Assembly: GCA_022385755.1 (NCBI GenBank)
Contig: MU278363.1
Span: 64,661-128,660 of the forward strand
DNA length: 64,000 nt
Reading direction: 5' to 3'
Source: Trametopsis cervina
Taxonomy: Eukaryota > Basidiomycota > Agaricomycetes > Polyporales > Irpicaceae
Part shown: one piece after another, positions 49,604-61,667 of the stretch
Position numbering within the stretch: position 1 is the stretch's first letter
How the letters are laid out: each line of letters starts with the position of its first letter
Notes under the pieces: generated by a model
What the model was told of the DNA's origin: nothing
What the model saw: only the letters and a program-made list of their open reading frames with translations
The model's database searches: none
Translations under genes and position numbers: made by a program

Positions 49604-52600
49604 CGCACTGACACTCAGACTCGCACTGACACTCGCACTCGTCCGCGCTCAACACAAACTCGCGGTAAAGGTACCGCAGCGGCGTCGGGATCCCGGCGCG
49701 AAGAAGCGTAGAAGACCTGGTTTATGTTCAAGGATCAATAGGCGGGTGCTATTAGGTGGGTGTGATGGCAGGGAGTGGGTTGATGGCGAAGGCTTACCTG
49801 GAGGTGGTCGCGACGAGCGACGGGGAGTTGGGGCCTGCGTGGGGGGTGGGATATAAGACCGTCGGGAGACGAGTCCAGTCGGTGTATGCGTGCTGCCGTG
49901 CGTGTATGCGTCTAGAGAGAGGGCGAGACAAATAGGGAAGGGAGGGAGAAAGGGAGGTCAGCGAGGGGCATCAGCGACGGAGACGGCGCGGTGGAAGGTG
50001 TCAGGGCGGGTGGGAAGATGGAGAAGGTATGGAAGGAAGGGACTGGGGGAGGTTTCCGCGTATGCATGTATGCGGTACTGTATGTATGCGCGCGATACGA
50101 GAACGGCGGAAGCGGAGAGGGGACCCTCTCGCTCGCGTTCCGGGCAAGGAGACGACGGCGCGTATTGCGTACCGCCGGCAAATACAAATGGGCAGGTAGG
50201 TGTAGGGGTGGGCAGGGATGGGATGCAATTGGAGGGGAGGGGCAGGACGGAGAAACGCACCTTGTTGTGATTCGCAATCAGGCCTCCATGCACTGTGTAC
50301 CGTCTGTCCGGTGTGATTGTATGCGGGCGGGCGAGAGAGTTTCTCCGTGGTATGGTGTGTCTGCGTTTATGTTCTGGCAGGCGGCGCGATACCTGATAGG
50401 ATAGGGTGCGAGCGAGCAGGTCTGTCAGTAGAGTACCGAGCTAATATGGTGGACGAGCGAACGTTGCTGTGCTGCGTGCGCGTACCTAGTCTCCTTAGTC
50501 TTGGTACTGCCTTTGGGCAGTCGAGACCAACCGACAAAGGATGAATGAAAGAAGGGGAGGAAGAAAAACCCCGGTAGAGAGCACGACCCGAATGAACTAC
50601 GACGCGAAAGATCGTCGTAGACGTTATAGGCACCGGCGAGCGAGAGGGGGTTACGACCGTCCGTCAGCGCAGTTGGTGGTACACAATGTAAAGGGAAACG
50701 AACCTGGGTGCGCAGGAGATGAGATGGGACGGGCGTGGGTGCTTGAACGAGGGGGATCGCAGGGGGTGGGGATGCCGAGGGGCGGCCGGCAGAGGGAGGC
50801 TGGTGTGGTGGGTGGGCTGCTGACCAGACTTGTGGCTGGGAGCGGGATTGCGAGGGCGTCAGTTCAGATGTTATTTCCAGACCGAGAAAAGGGCCTGTAT
50901 GGGTATGCACGATGGAAGACTGTGTGGGTGGGTTGTTGTGCAGAGATGGTGGCTGGGAGGGTTTGGAAGGGGAATTGCAGGGACAGGATCAGCGAGCCGA
51001 GGGAGGGTATGTGTTCTCGAATTCTGAAAGGGCGTGTATTGAGGGTGTTGCCACGGTCGTCCGCACGAACAGGGAGATTACAATGGGTGAGATGATGGAG
51101 AGACAAAGGCAGAGCGCAGGCTGGTCGTTGTTCGTTGGGAGAGCTGGGTGGTGTGCGTGCGAGTGATGGCGAGCAGGCAAGCGTTGGGTTGGGTCGGTTT
51201 GTGCGTAATGCCCATCCAAAATTCGCGCTGCCCGAGTGAACCGAGAGATCTGCGATCCAAACCATGCACCCACCAACCAAAAGGCACATCACATCACACA
51301 CAAAAAATGAATGCTCGATTATTTTGCGGAATTTATTCGCCCGCGGCCTTTCTTGCTCCCGCCGTTGTTGGTCGGTGCTGATGATGATGATCCAACCAAC
51401 GCGCACGCCGCCGCCGGGAAGTCTAAGCACGCTCGTTGCATGCGCATCTCTGCGGGCTGCGCAGGCCCGCATCAGCCGGAGGCGCGTTATCGAGCTAGCT
51501 GTCGCCGCCAACGTTCGTCGTCCTCCCTGCTAGAATGTTCCTCCAATCCTCCTCTCTAGACCATCTCTCCTCGTGTCCGACCCACTCATCCATCCAGCAA
51601 CAACGCAGCATCCGCACACACGAAAAAAGAAAGACCCAGGGCACATAAGATGCTGTACTGCATGACGCGGGAGCGAGACGAGCACAGCTGCTTCCGTGCG
51701 CCGTTGACGCCATTCGTGATCCAATTGCCCACGCAAAACAAATCAACAAGAAAAAAACGCGCATGGCGCGAATGAACAAGCGTCCGGGATTTCGCCAGCC
51801 GTCGCTGACCGCGTCTCCTTTCTCCTCTTTTCCGTTTGCTGGATACTGGTTTCCCCGCCACTCAAGCGATGCCAAAGCGCACCTCCTCGTCTCCAACACT
51901 ACACAGACAACTCGACATATCACACCAGAGTCCAGAAACCAAACCAGTCCGCGTCCGGACATTCGCAACACGCCCAGATCAGCCTCCGCATCACCCAGAT
52001 CGCCATATGTTTTCCCCGATAAGGCAATCGGCATTCCCGATCGGGGTCGTCTCTACGTTCAACATATCCCGCGGATGCCCATCGCGATTACCATTCTTCC
52101 CGCTGCAGTCGGATTTTGTTTAGGCGGGCTCGAGATCGGAGCTTTGCACGTTCAAGCTTGCAGCAAGAGCGCCACGTTTCGCGTCGTGCAAGCATACCCT
52201 CACGGCTCGGAAATACCTGGCATTGGCAAGTGCCGACAGAAACACCGGAACGCTGCAAGACCACACAGACGCGTTCGCAGCTCTCTACAAATCCGACTAT
52301 CGAATTACTATAACGAACGCGCTGCTGACAACACACAGCCGGAATTCCAGGATGCTTCGCGGGCGATCCGGTCAATCTACGTAAAGTGTAACGTCCCATG
52401 GCCACTTCTCCCGCCCATGCTTACGATACGAATAATCAACACAGCGCCACAGGGTACCGCGGTCCACTTACCCATCATGTGTAGAAACACGGTGGTGTAA
52501 CTGTGACCTGTCGACGTGTACAAAGTGTTACGGTGGGGCGTCGCGCCAGCTGCCAGGGCTGCATACCCGCCGCTCCATCCAAAGGCGAACATCACCGCGG

Positions 52601-54749
52601 GAGTCGGGTCCTGTACAGTAAACAAACAAGCACGAAGTCGCACAGCACCGCGCACCTGCCTACAAGTGGAGCAAAGCGGCGGAGCACCCTACCCACAGAT
52701 TTTAACCGCACCCGAACAACCAAACTCGCCGCGGCGCCACTCCCACTTCGTCCGCCCTGAGAAGGGATAGGATGGGATGGGAAGGGGAGATAAGATCAAG
52801 AAAACGAGGACGAGGACGGGATACAGTCCTTCCGAGAATGTAAGAGTACCTGCACAAGGAAGACCCGTCGTTGCCTGCCCTGTTTGCCCTCTTAAGGAGG
52901 CCTCTCCCGGGTGCGTGGAGGCTCTGCTCTCCTTCTCCTCCCCTCTTGCTCCTCGTCGATGTTGCCCAATATACGTTTGTTGCCTCGCGTTCCCGCCACT
53001 TGGAAATCGACACACCTCATATCGAGACTACCGTACAACCTGGGATTGAGAACACGATCGACTCCCGAGGAAAGCTCTGCTCCCTAGCTGGCGGGACCCT
53101 GTGCAGACTTTACTTGACATCCTCCTCGCTGCCTGCCAAACGCTACTGGGCGACCCACCTACAAACCTAGAAGCCTCAATCACAGTCGAAATGAGCATCA
53201 TAAAACGTGCACAGACGATCTCCCTAACGTTGGTGGGCCCTCATATCGCCCAAGGCCACCGTACGGTAGAAGTCGTTGCATCCATTCACGCTGTCTCCGC
53301 CCCGCGTACGTTTACGTTTTAACCGTGCATACAGCCACATACGAGCTTCCCTCCCGCCCGTCAACAGATAATCAGGCAGGTGCGCCACGCAACCGTCTGT
53401 TCTATTCCATCGCGATCCAACTTTCTAACCGCCACCGCCACTGCCCTCGCCCTTCTACCTATGCCGACCTGCTTCTCTCTCTGCCGTCCCTCGCGTTCAT
53501 CTAGAATTTTCCGTCAACGTCCTCCTCCTCCCCATCGGCACTCCGTGGATTTTCCCTTCGCTCAATCCCGAGGCAAAACGCGTACACGTCATCCCAACTT
53601 CTCATCTTTCATCCCTACCCCATTGACAATCAAACGGTCCCACGGACGCGAACATCGACCCTGCCGGTCGCCAGGCATGCTTGCGTTATCATACATATCG
53701 TTGGAGCTGGGTGGGCGATAACGAGGAGCGAGGCGGACATTGCTCTGCCGTCACTGTCATCGCATGATCAAGCAGCACGCAGCAGAGCTCCACCGCCCAA
53801 CGGTCCAGGTCATGGTGCGTTCAACAACACTCCTGAACACAACACAACGCTCCGAACTGAATTGCTCTCTGTTCCCACTTCGTCCTCCACCGCAAAACAC
53901 GATCGCACCCAGGCACGCATACACGGAACTTTACCTTTACACCTCATGCTAGCCCAGGCACCGCACCTGTATCAGCCGAAGCCAAGTGGAGAACGGTGGA
54001 GCGCGACTGAAAGAAAACGACGTTGATTTGATGGGAGGTAAGTGAGTGGATGGATGAGAGGGGGATGACGTCATTTATGCAGATCCGATCGCGGTGTGGT
54101 GCGCGCGCGAGAGCGATCAATATCAACAAGCCGACGACTCGTCTCAGGAGCATGGTATTGTACGGGTGAATGTCTGGACGACGACAGACCTCGGAGCCGG
54201 CTGGTGGTGGAGCATCTGCAGTACCTTGCGGACCACTCGAGGTCGACTTGTCATTTCTCTGTACGCAGCGGGCTCCGGTTGTCAGCATTCCAGTACCAGA
54301 GGTTTGTGGATTACAGAACACGGGAGAAGCACATCTTCACCACTGGATATCGACGTCACCATAATCACATCAAGCTCACGATGCAAGATGCAAACTGCTC
54401 GGCTGCTGCATAATCGCATTATCGGTGGCTCAGCGCTCAGCAGGCGCGGACGGTCCAGGACAGGGACAGCTCATCGCGCTCGCGAGATTGCAGTGTCGCC
54501 AAATCGCAATACAGTATTGCGTTACAGTTATGTGGCTGGCGTGTAAACTCGCGCTGGAATGTTTTGTGAACGAGGCCTGCACGCGTTTCTCGATGCCAAG
54601 GAACGCGAGCCACAATCGGGACAGATCGCAGTGCAGCGCACTGCCATACAGGTACGCACTACTGCTCGAATGAACGAGGCCCACCTGCGTTCGTGCACGT
54701 ACAGCACTATTTCCCGGTGTGCTGTCCGAATGGTGTCCTGGCTCCGAGC
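49604..54749. other. Long gene-poor, GC- and pyrimidine-rich stretch
   Basis: About 5 kb with many open frames on both strands, as expected from GC-rich sequence, but none with convincing protein features. The longest is plus 51763-52500 (245 aa, starts MARMNKRPGFRQ), which I do not trust. The left edge should include the promoter and leader of the second RhoGEF. Rather uniform purine/pyrimidine skews with ga-rich runs occur around 49.5-50.2 kb. No tRNA, terminal inverted repeat or transposase was seen. Confidence 0.4.
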
Positions 54750-55240
54750 TAAAGCGAGTTTTAGTGTCAACTTAGTCTACGTGTACATAGCCAATCTGCC
54801 AGTATGCAGTATGCAGTGCCAATACAATACATATAGTAGAACGTTCGCGCCGCAGTCGCAGCACGATCGCCGGAATATGCGATGGCGATGTTGATACAGT
54901 ACGTGTAGCATTAGTTTGGTGCTGGAGCTGTCGGTTCGGGACTTGGGCTTGGAACGTGAGGCGTGCATCTATTGTATCAGTATGTGGCGAACATGCTCGT
55001 GTCTTGTGAGACCACGAGGCAGCCTGGAGGCCCGTTCGAGGAGTCCATATTCCAAGATGTGTCTGCTATGAGGTGATATATGCAGCGATGGATGCGGGCG
55101 GACAGACATGTTGACGTTTACACCGGTATCGACGGACCGCCGACCCTGCGCTGGATTACTTACAGTAATTTACGGTAAGAAGCTGTTGGAGAGCTTGGCT
55201 GTGATAGCCCGATGTGATCTCACGCCATCTCCTACGCGGT
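54750..55240 (+). repeat. Diverged tandem duplication, copy A
   Basis: Copy A shares several blocks in the same order with copy B at 55321-55745: an AT-rich block near gctaaagcg, tgtatcagtatgtggcgaa, ctgctatgaggtgatat, attacttacagtaa, and gtgatagcccgat. The unit offset drifts from about 570 to 515 bp. The sequence does not code for anything I recognise. Confidence 0.7.
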
Positions 55241-55320
55241 TCACAATGCAAGCACAGGTCGCCAGGGCAGTCTTGTGTGGTTGCAAAAGATGAATAGTAA
55301 CTTGGTCTGGAATCGAGTTT

Positions 55321-55745
55321 GCTAGAGCGTATTTAGTCTTGATTTTAGCGTACGTGTATATGTAGCGGATCTATGCAGTGTCAACGATCGAGTGGCAGTA
55401 TGGCATTTGAATGTGCGAGCTGCTGATTACAGTAAATGCTTGAACGTTCGGAATTTGTGTACGGGAACGTTTCCTAAACGTGAGGAATCCATCCACTGTA
55501 TCAGGATGTGGCGAAGGCCTGTGCGATCACGAGGCAATATGTGCAGTGCAAGGCTGAGGCTAGGCTAGTTGTCTGCTACGATCTGCTACGAGGTGATATG
55601 TAGCGCTATACAGCGATGGACAGAGAGGTGTTTTCGTTATTTCTTGTTTCTACGGCTACGTCCGGACCGCTTCCCCCGTGAATTACTTACAGTAAGAAAT
55701 AGGAGAGAGCTCAACAGTGATAGCCCGATCTAATCTCCTGCGACG
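55321..55745 (+). repeat. Diverged tandem duplication, copy B
   Basis: Copy B aligns with copy A block by block (gctagagcg, tgtatcaggatgtggcgaa, ctgctacgaggtgatat, attacttacagtaa, gtgatagcccgat). A fragment of a third copy, cagtgataggccgatccaatctc, follows at about 55804-55828, so at least one more round of duplication or gene conversion took place. Confidence 0.7.
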
Positions 55746-56612
55746 GTCCGCTTTCTCGCTGCTTCGCTGTCGTACGCGGCCTCGTGTACGAAACCAGAGC
55801 TGACAGTGATAGGCCGATCCAATCTCGCTCGCACCCTCGCACCGAAATCCGGTGCCTGCTTCATGATTGACGTCAGTTCTTCCGTCGGTATGTCGCGCAT
55901 TGTCTCACTCACTTCGCGTTGAATTGTTGATTCACAGGACTGTCTCGAGCGAAACATTTTCTTCGCAAGCTGGTATACAGTACATCCAGTCAGCGAGAAA
56001 CATATCATGACGAAACGGACGCATCACTCTGGCGTCGCGAGTTCACACCGGTCCCGGGTCTTGCTGCTCACATCCTCCGTTGTCAATGTTCGCATATCCC
56101 AGCGCGCCACCGTACTGTATGTATGCGGGTTGGATCGGTTTTCGCTTATCGGGCGCCTGGGGACCCTTACGATAAGATTGCATCGTGACTATGTGGCGCG
56201 AGTTGTTCGCTTCCTCCGGTTGTGGGATCATGTTGCACTCGAGTGTACTTACCGTTCCAGGATAGTTGGAAGCAGTCACGCTGGCACTGTAGAGATAGCA
56301 GGGTAACTACTTGCACTTACCTGTATCACTTGTTCTGTGAATGAGGTAAAGCATGAGAATATTGGAGCGTCGAGTACCTCCCACGTCCTGCGATGCGTGC
56401 ACATCCCACCCATAGACCGAGGGTGACTTCGCAAATCGCGCTTCGATTCCCTCGCCCCTATCAAGACTCGTGCCCTGCGAACCAGGTTCGACAAGAAGTG
56501 TGAACGAAACTGAGGATTCAAACAAGCCTCCGAGAGACAATGTACACGAACGCGAGTCGTTCTCTGCATCTTGACAAAGCTGTAAGAAACGTCCGCCCAG
56601 CATCGTCTTCGT
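55746..56612. other. Intergenic, third repeat fragment, no gene
   Basis: Contains the short third copy of the tandem repeat near 55800 and then unremarkable sequence up to the 3' end of the 149-aa gene. Short frames on both strands have no recognisable features. Confidence 0.4.
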
Positions 56613-57062
56613 TCACCAGCCCATGAGTGTGCAGATGCGTGCCCCCACACTCCGCGTCAGGCGCGGATACGTCGACTGCCTGTCCCTCATCGCGCGCGCA
56701 AGCGCCTTCACCGAGTCCCCGACCGTCCCGCCGCCCTGCAAGTTCCAACCAAGGTACGCGCGTATGAAGGGATCGTTCGGCCAATCCGCAAGCCTGATCG
56801 CCTTCTTCTGCTGGTTCTGCGCGCGCGTGATCTGGAACATGTTCCGGTGCTCGTTCACGAACGAGGACAGGTCCATGAACTCGCCGATTTGCAGCGTGTA
56901 CCAGTTCGGCCCGATGATGGGGAGGATGATGTCTACGGCGTGCTGCACCTCGATGAAATGGTCGATCTCGACTGGGGCTACGGCGGGCGGGTTGATTGTG
57001 TTGTAGTCGGCGGGCGAGAAGTGCGAGCGTAGGATGTGGTTTAGTAGGTGGTTGTCCCCCAT
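56613..57062 (-). CDS. Conserved-looking protein of unknown function, 149 aa
   Basis: A single coding exon starts MGDNHLLNHILRSHFSPADY and ends GARICTLMGW at the stop. It is acidic to neutral and amphipathic, with no signal peptide or membrane segment. The middle contains HFIEVQHAVDIILPIIGPNW, FMDLSSFVNEHRNMFQITRA and AIRLADWPNDPFIRAYLGWN. The composition is clearly protein-like but I do not recognise the family. The context supports a real gene: a TATA box lies 127 bp upstream of the ATG, and a consensus 53-nt intron (57122-57070, gtacgt...ccacag) sits in the leader seven bases before the ATG. Confidence 0.65.
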   Translation of the reverse strand: MGDNHLLNHILRSHFSPADYNTINPPAVAPVEIDHFIEVQHAVDIILPIIGPNWYTLQIGEFMDLSSFVNEHRNMFQITRAQNQQKKAIRLADWPNDPFIRAYLGWNLQGGGTVGDSVKALARAMRDRQSTYPRLTRSVGARICTLMGW

Positions 57063-57069
57063 GTTTGTT

Positions 57070-57122
57070 CTGTGGATTACGTTTGGGAATTAGTATGCGG
57101 TTGGATGAGATGACACACGTAC
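57070..57122 (-). other. 5' UTR intron of the 149-aa gene
   Basis: On the minus strand the sequence gtacgtgtgt...aatccacag has consensus ends and would remove a leader intron just before the AACAAACATGG start context. Confidence 0.55.
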
Positions 57123-57188
57123 TTGCTTCTGATCTCGAGCTATGTAAGGACGCAAAGTGCACTGTACCGTCGTCGACATGAGCACCGA

Positions 57189-57196
57189 CTTTATAG
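57189..57196 (-). promoter_or_regulatory. TATA box of the 149-aa gene
   Basis: The minus strand reads gagCTATAAAGtcgg, 127 bp upstream of the ATG and about 67 bp upstream of the leader-intron donor, a fitting distance for a short transcribed leader exon. Confidence 0.55.
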
Positions 57197-59575
57197 CTCT
57201 CGGGCCAGACAGGAGGCATGGCGCCCCCATTCACCCTCGGAGAAAAGCTCAACGCTCGTCGACGAAACTCCATGCAAGGGAGCGACGCCAGCCACATCTC
57301 CCGCCCATCGTGCTAGGCGGCTGGCAAGCCTGGCAATGTTCTGGTCACAATGCGCTCGATGTCTTTGCGACAAGTGGAGAAACTCACCTAATTCTCTTCG
57401 CCTCCGTCTATAAAACGTGCCCTCCGAAGACACCTCGCATGGCTTCAGTACACAAGAAGACATACATGCATACGTACGCGCAAGGGGACGAGACGCATTG
57501 TGGTCATGCGGGGTATGGTCACGCACGATTCCTGCAATTCCACTGCCTCTACCAAACCCGAGGGCCCCTTCGAGTCGCACTTCGAAGCCTCGTTATCGAT
57601 TGCACAGAAACCACGACGGAGCACGATGAGAAACCGCATACGCATAAAAAAACAGCTCCCGGCCGAAGCAGGCATGCCGCCTTCCCACAGCTAAGAGCGC
57701 TCCCAGGCATATATTGGAGGATTTAGCTTCGCTGACACCGTCGAAGGTGGATTTTACGTTTTAGGCCTCGGGGTGACAGGCCTGTGGGAAGAGGGGTTGG
57801 GCCTGGCAACGCTGCGACGCGGGAGGTCTGACGTCATGGCTTCGCGGTGCCTTGGGCGGGATGATCAGAGGAGTCGGTGTGAGTTGGAGCATGGAGGGTT
57901 TGTGGTTGGTAGCGGATTCTTGTTTTTCGACTTGAGCGCACTAAGGAACAAATTGTTAGTGTACGTTGTCGAGTGTTACAGTAACAGAACCTCACGTTCA
58001 TGTGAGCAGCACCGCAGCGTAAACACAGTTGGACTATGACATACAACGAGCTGCAGTTTTGTCCGTCAGTATAAATCGTGGGCTCAAGTAGCATACAAGC
58101 ACGCTCACCATACGCTCGCCACCCATCCCAACCCTGAGTGTCACCACGTTGAACTCATACGTTTTCAGGGTCATTGGAGTGTTATTGGAGATTCACGGTA
58201 TGCCCGGGCGTCAGACGATGCGGATCAAGGGGACCTACACATGTACAGTACACGCCGTCGCAGAGTTGACCTCAACCTCGGTCGGACGAGCGAAAGTCCA
58301 GTAGGAATATGAGTAGATGCATCATGTCGTGTTTTAACGGAGAGAAAGGTGGAGGTGTCTGCGCCAACCATAGCGGGATAGAGGAAGCAGCTGCCGTAGC
58401 CTGGGTGAAATGCGGGGGGTGGAGTGCGGAGGAGGTAGATGGCGTGGGAGGAGAGACGGGGGATAGTTGTCCATGCGATCCTGCAGGCTCGGAGTGACGC
58501 TTGGAGGGAGACTTCGCCAGACTATCCGAGGGCTGAGATGCGTGAGCATAAATTGTGAGGCGCGGGCACGCACGTCTCGGTTATTGTACACATTTTTATT
58601 GAACTCTGCTTTGCCCGATGCATCGAGAAAAGAACCTGCAGCAGACAGGCCACTCTGCAGGTTTATGTGCTCATTGAAAATGTCGCAGCATGAGCACTCG
58701 AGCTTTGGATGAACGAATCACTGTTGTCCATCATCTCAAACGCGTACTTGGCGGCAGGGACGAACGGCGATGGACAGAGGGCATTACGCGACGTTTGTCT
58801 GAGAGGGGATGGGACGGGTGAGACCGACCCACAAGGTGACGCCATCCCACGTCCAGGGAAGTACAATGGGAGCATTCTCGTGTGCTTGATACGCGAGAGA
58901 TGAGCACCTCAAGGGCATGCCTGTCGCGGACATGGCAAGTGTTGCACAGGTGCCGGTAGGGATGGAGGAGGATGCGCGTGCACGTTTTTGCAAGCTTGTG
59001 GTCCACTCTAAGGGCACAGTCTAGAAGAGTGTCGGTATTATATCAGTGTTACAGCATATAGCCTCGTTCCCAGAAGTACTTCCAACAAAGTTGGAAGTGA
59101 GAGGTGCTGGAGGATAGCAGACGCTCAGGATGGAGCGCGCGTGGCGATAGCTTGGCGGTGCCTCAGCACAGGGGACGAATTTGGCAACATGCATGTCCAT
59201 ATGGAAAAGTCCTGCAAATCAACCTCTGCGGCCGGTCCTCTTCGGTTCCCTGCTAGTAAGAGTCGTGGTGCGTATATATCATAATATCGTGTATTAGCTG
59301 CGACGTGCGCAACCAACCGCGGCTGACACTTCTCTCCATACAGGATCTTATCTCTCACTGGCAGGTAACCCTGCAAACGAGACTTAGACTACTGTACCCC
59401 ATGCCTCGAGGCAACCTAATATGAGCTTATATGACACGTATGGAAGCACAGACATGTATGTGGTCCAGGTGAGCTGTAAACATGAAATAAAAACAATAAT
59501 GCGATGCATATAAAAGTGAGAAGCACCCGTTCAAGTTGGGCAGAACATTAACCTCCCCAAGCCTGTGCCAACAAA
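57197..59575. other. Gene-poor stretch with repeat copy
   Basis: About 2.4 kb. It holds the left direct-repeat copy at 57550-57920. A tctataaaac motif near 57408 resembles a plus-strand TATA box, but no convincing gene follows. Frames around 58.3-59.0 kb are short. The right end should contain the promoter of the 510-aa gene. Confidence 0.4.
57550..57920 (+). repeat. Dispersed direct repeat, left copy
   Basis: This aligns in direct orientation with 62338-62690. Shared blocks in order include cgcttcccaggcat-like cgctcccaggcata, gcttcgctgacaccg (gcttcgttgacatcg in the other copy), ttttacgttttaggcctcgg (ttttatgtttcaggccttgg) and gggttgggcctggca (gggtgggcctgcca). Identity is patchy, so the duplication is old. 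The two copies flank the 510-aa gene. Confidence 0.65.
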
Positions 59576-61524
59576 ATGGTACTCCTTCTAGCACCATACA
59601 ACGAAGCTATGCGCCTCGGCATGGGGTAAGTCACCATCCCACTTCCTCTTCCACTAATGTTTAATTACGGTCGCATTACAGCTTCAATTCGTTCACCCAG
59701 CACCTGTGTATCAACGATGCAGTCAAAGCACCAGGAAACACGCCTGTCACAGAGCAGAGCCTACGTCCTCAACAAGAGCACGACACGACGGCTAATGCTG
59801 ATAGAGGAAATGGTAACATCGCCCAAGAAGTGTCTTGGACGGCCAAGTTTGTCGATCGGCTCAGCGAGGTCACTGACAGCCTCAATATTGGCGGTGTGTA
59901 CCCTCTTTCACGCCGCGCACAAACACTAACCCTACGCCGTTTACGTGCACACAGGCTCGCTACAAATCAAATGTGATGCTATTGGCGGCGGTGGCAACGC
60001 TTCGGCCTCGTTCGTCGACACAAACAAGTTCAAAGAGAGCGATATCAATTACCTCATCCAAGTGCGCGTCACCAACCAGCGGCTCGTATGTCCCGACCTC
60101 ACAGAGTTTGACCTCATCGAGAACCTGCCTGAATCTGAGTTCTCGCGCGTATACGGGGACACGTTCATATCTGGCTTCACATACGGTGGCGAGTTTAACG
60201 CGCTCGTTTCGATTAAACTGGCGGACCACACCACGGCAAAGGATATCCGCGGGAAGCTCCAGATTGATATGAATATGAAGGCTGCAGAAATATCCGGGTC
60301 GGGAGAGGGAGCGAAGACCAATGCATTGAGTAAAATCGACGCAGAGACGACCATTGCAGTTTCATGGAGGGGCGGTGGTGACATCAAGAGCAAGGATGTC
60401 ACAGATTGGACCCTGGACACGCTAAAGCAGGTGGCGATTGCGTTTCCGGAGCGCATCATGGCATGTCCCTTGCGTACGAAGTCAGTTGTTCACTTCTCTG
60501 TTTACGTGTGTCATTAATCAGTATGAAAATAAAGTGCTATCTTGACAAAATACACGAGCTTGAAGAGCTTCTACTCAAAGAAGATTAAGGGCACACCTCT
60601 CGGTAAATCCTATGTTTTACCTCGTCTGATTGAATCACCGACATAACTCTGCCATCTCAGACTACGAGAACGCAGGTGTATACTCCGCCGCGCTCCTCGA
60701 CGCCTATATGGACTATAAAATTATGTGGCGCAACATCCATAACGGTATGCAAAGCTTTTCCCTCAGTCTCCGCACGAACGTTTTCTCATTCGGCATGCTT
60801 AAACCCCAAATGAGCAGCTATCTGGGAAGTCGAACAAGGCCAATCCAAGCTTACCGCAAAGGAAAAACTTGCCAATTTTGCCGAGCTCTCTAAGGAGGCA
60901 CAATCCCATCATCAGAAACAACTAAGCCTGTACAAGAAGGGGCATCTTGAATCCAACGCCGCGCGCCCCGACTCCAAGGGGCCGGACAACCCCCCTCCCA
61001 TCCACTCAACCCCATCTTTCGATAGTGACGTGCCCGACACAAAATCAGTCGACACAAAATTAGTCGACACGAACTCACTCGCCACCGGATCGCCCGACGC
61101 ATCGGACGCAGAAGACGATATCCAGCCTGAGAGCAAGTCCGACCTGTTGGCAAAGCCAATGCCTCCGAACGAGATCGTCCCGTACGAGCCCACGATCTTC
61201 GGGCTGGAAAAAGCGCAGAGGGACTGCAGGTTTGAGATGATCAAGATCGTGCGGGAGGTGCGAGTCTTGTTCTTCTGTGGCTTTGGATACTGTACATTTC
61301 AACTCTTTGTGCAGGTGGACGCGGTTGCTGACGATCCCCAAATTGCGTGCGACCCTGAGCGGACATGGGAGTACCTCAGCCCTTCTATCTTTCGGATGCT
61401 CCTACCCGTAAGTGCCACTTCGTGTTTTGTCCTATATTTCTTTTAACCAGTGTGCTTGAAACAGACTGTGCAAAGCCTGGAAAAAGAGAAGCCCGCACCC
61501 CTTCCAGAGAAAGAAAATAAATGA
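59576..61524 (+). CDS. Unknown fungal protein, possibly MACPF-like
   Basis: Eight exons (59576-59625, 59682-59893, 59955-60480, 60535-60602, 60661-60744, 60818-61257, 61315-61407, 61465-61524) sum exactly to 510 aa. It begins MVLLLAPYNEAMRLGMGFNS. A segment around residues 150-170 with VYGDTFISGF followed by a Gly-Gly pair resembles the Tyr-Gly...Gly-Gly signature of membrane attack complex/perforin (MACPF) domains, and a Trp-Arg-Gly-Gly-Gly segment near residue 223 fits the following strand. The C-terminal third is charged and disordered (many Lys, Asp, Ser) and ends in PLPEKENK. No signal peptide is visible. MACPF proteins form pores or, in many fungi, have unknown roles; the assignment is weak. 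It could be an unrelated fungal family. Acceptor choice at exon 4 rests on frame continuity. Confidence 0.7.
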
Positions 61525-61667
61525 AAGAAAGGATGCGATCATGGTCCTAGAGAATCATGTCGTCAAACGAGGAATCATCTACTCAAACGAGTCTACTTGT
61601 CTGAAGAGGATTATGAGGAGTTATTTTGATTGGTGTCTCTGTACCTGGGAAAGCACGTTTGATTCAA

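Noticed and set aside
51763..52500. 245-aa open frame on the plus strand
   Set aside because: It has no recognisable domain, its composition matches GC-rich noncoding sequence, and open frames on the opposite strand are just as long.
53380..53721. 113-aa plus-strand frame starting MRHATVCSIPSRSN
   Set aside because: It lies in pyrimidine-rich sequence, has biased Pro/Ser/Arg content and lacks any supporting gene structure.
57439..57726. Plus-strand frame starting MASVHKKTYMHTYAQG after a TATA-like motif
   Set aside because: The sequence overlaps the dispersed repeat, the partner copy lacks the frame, and the peptide has no family features.
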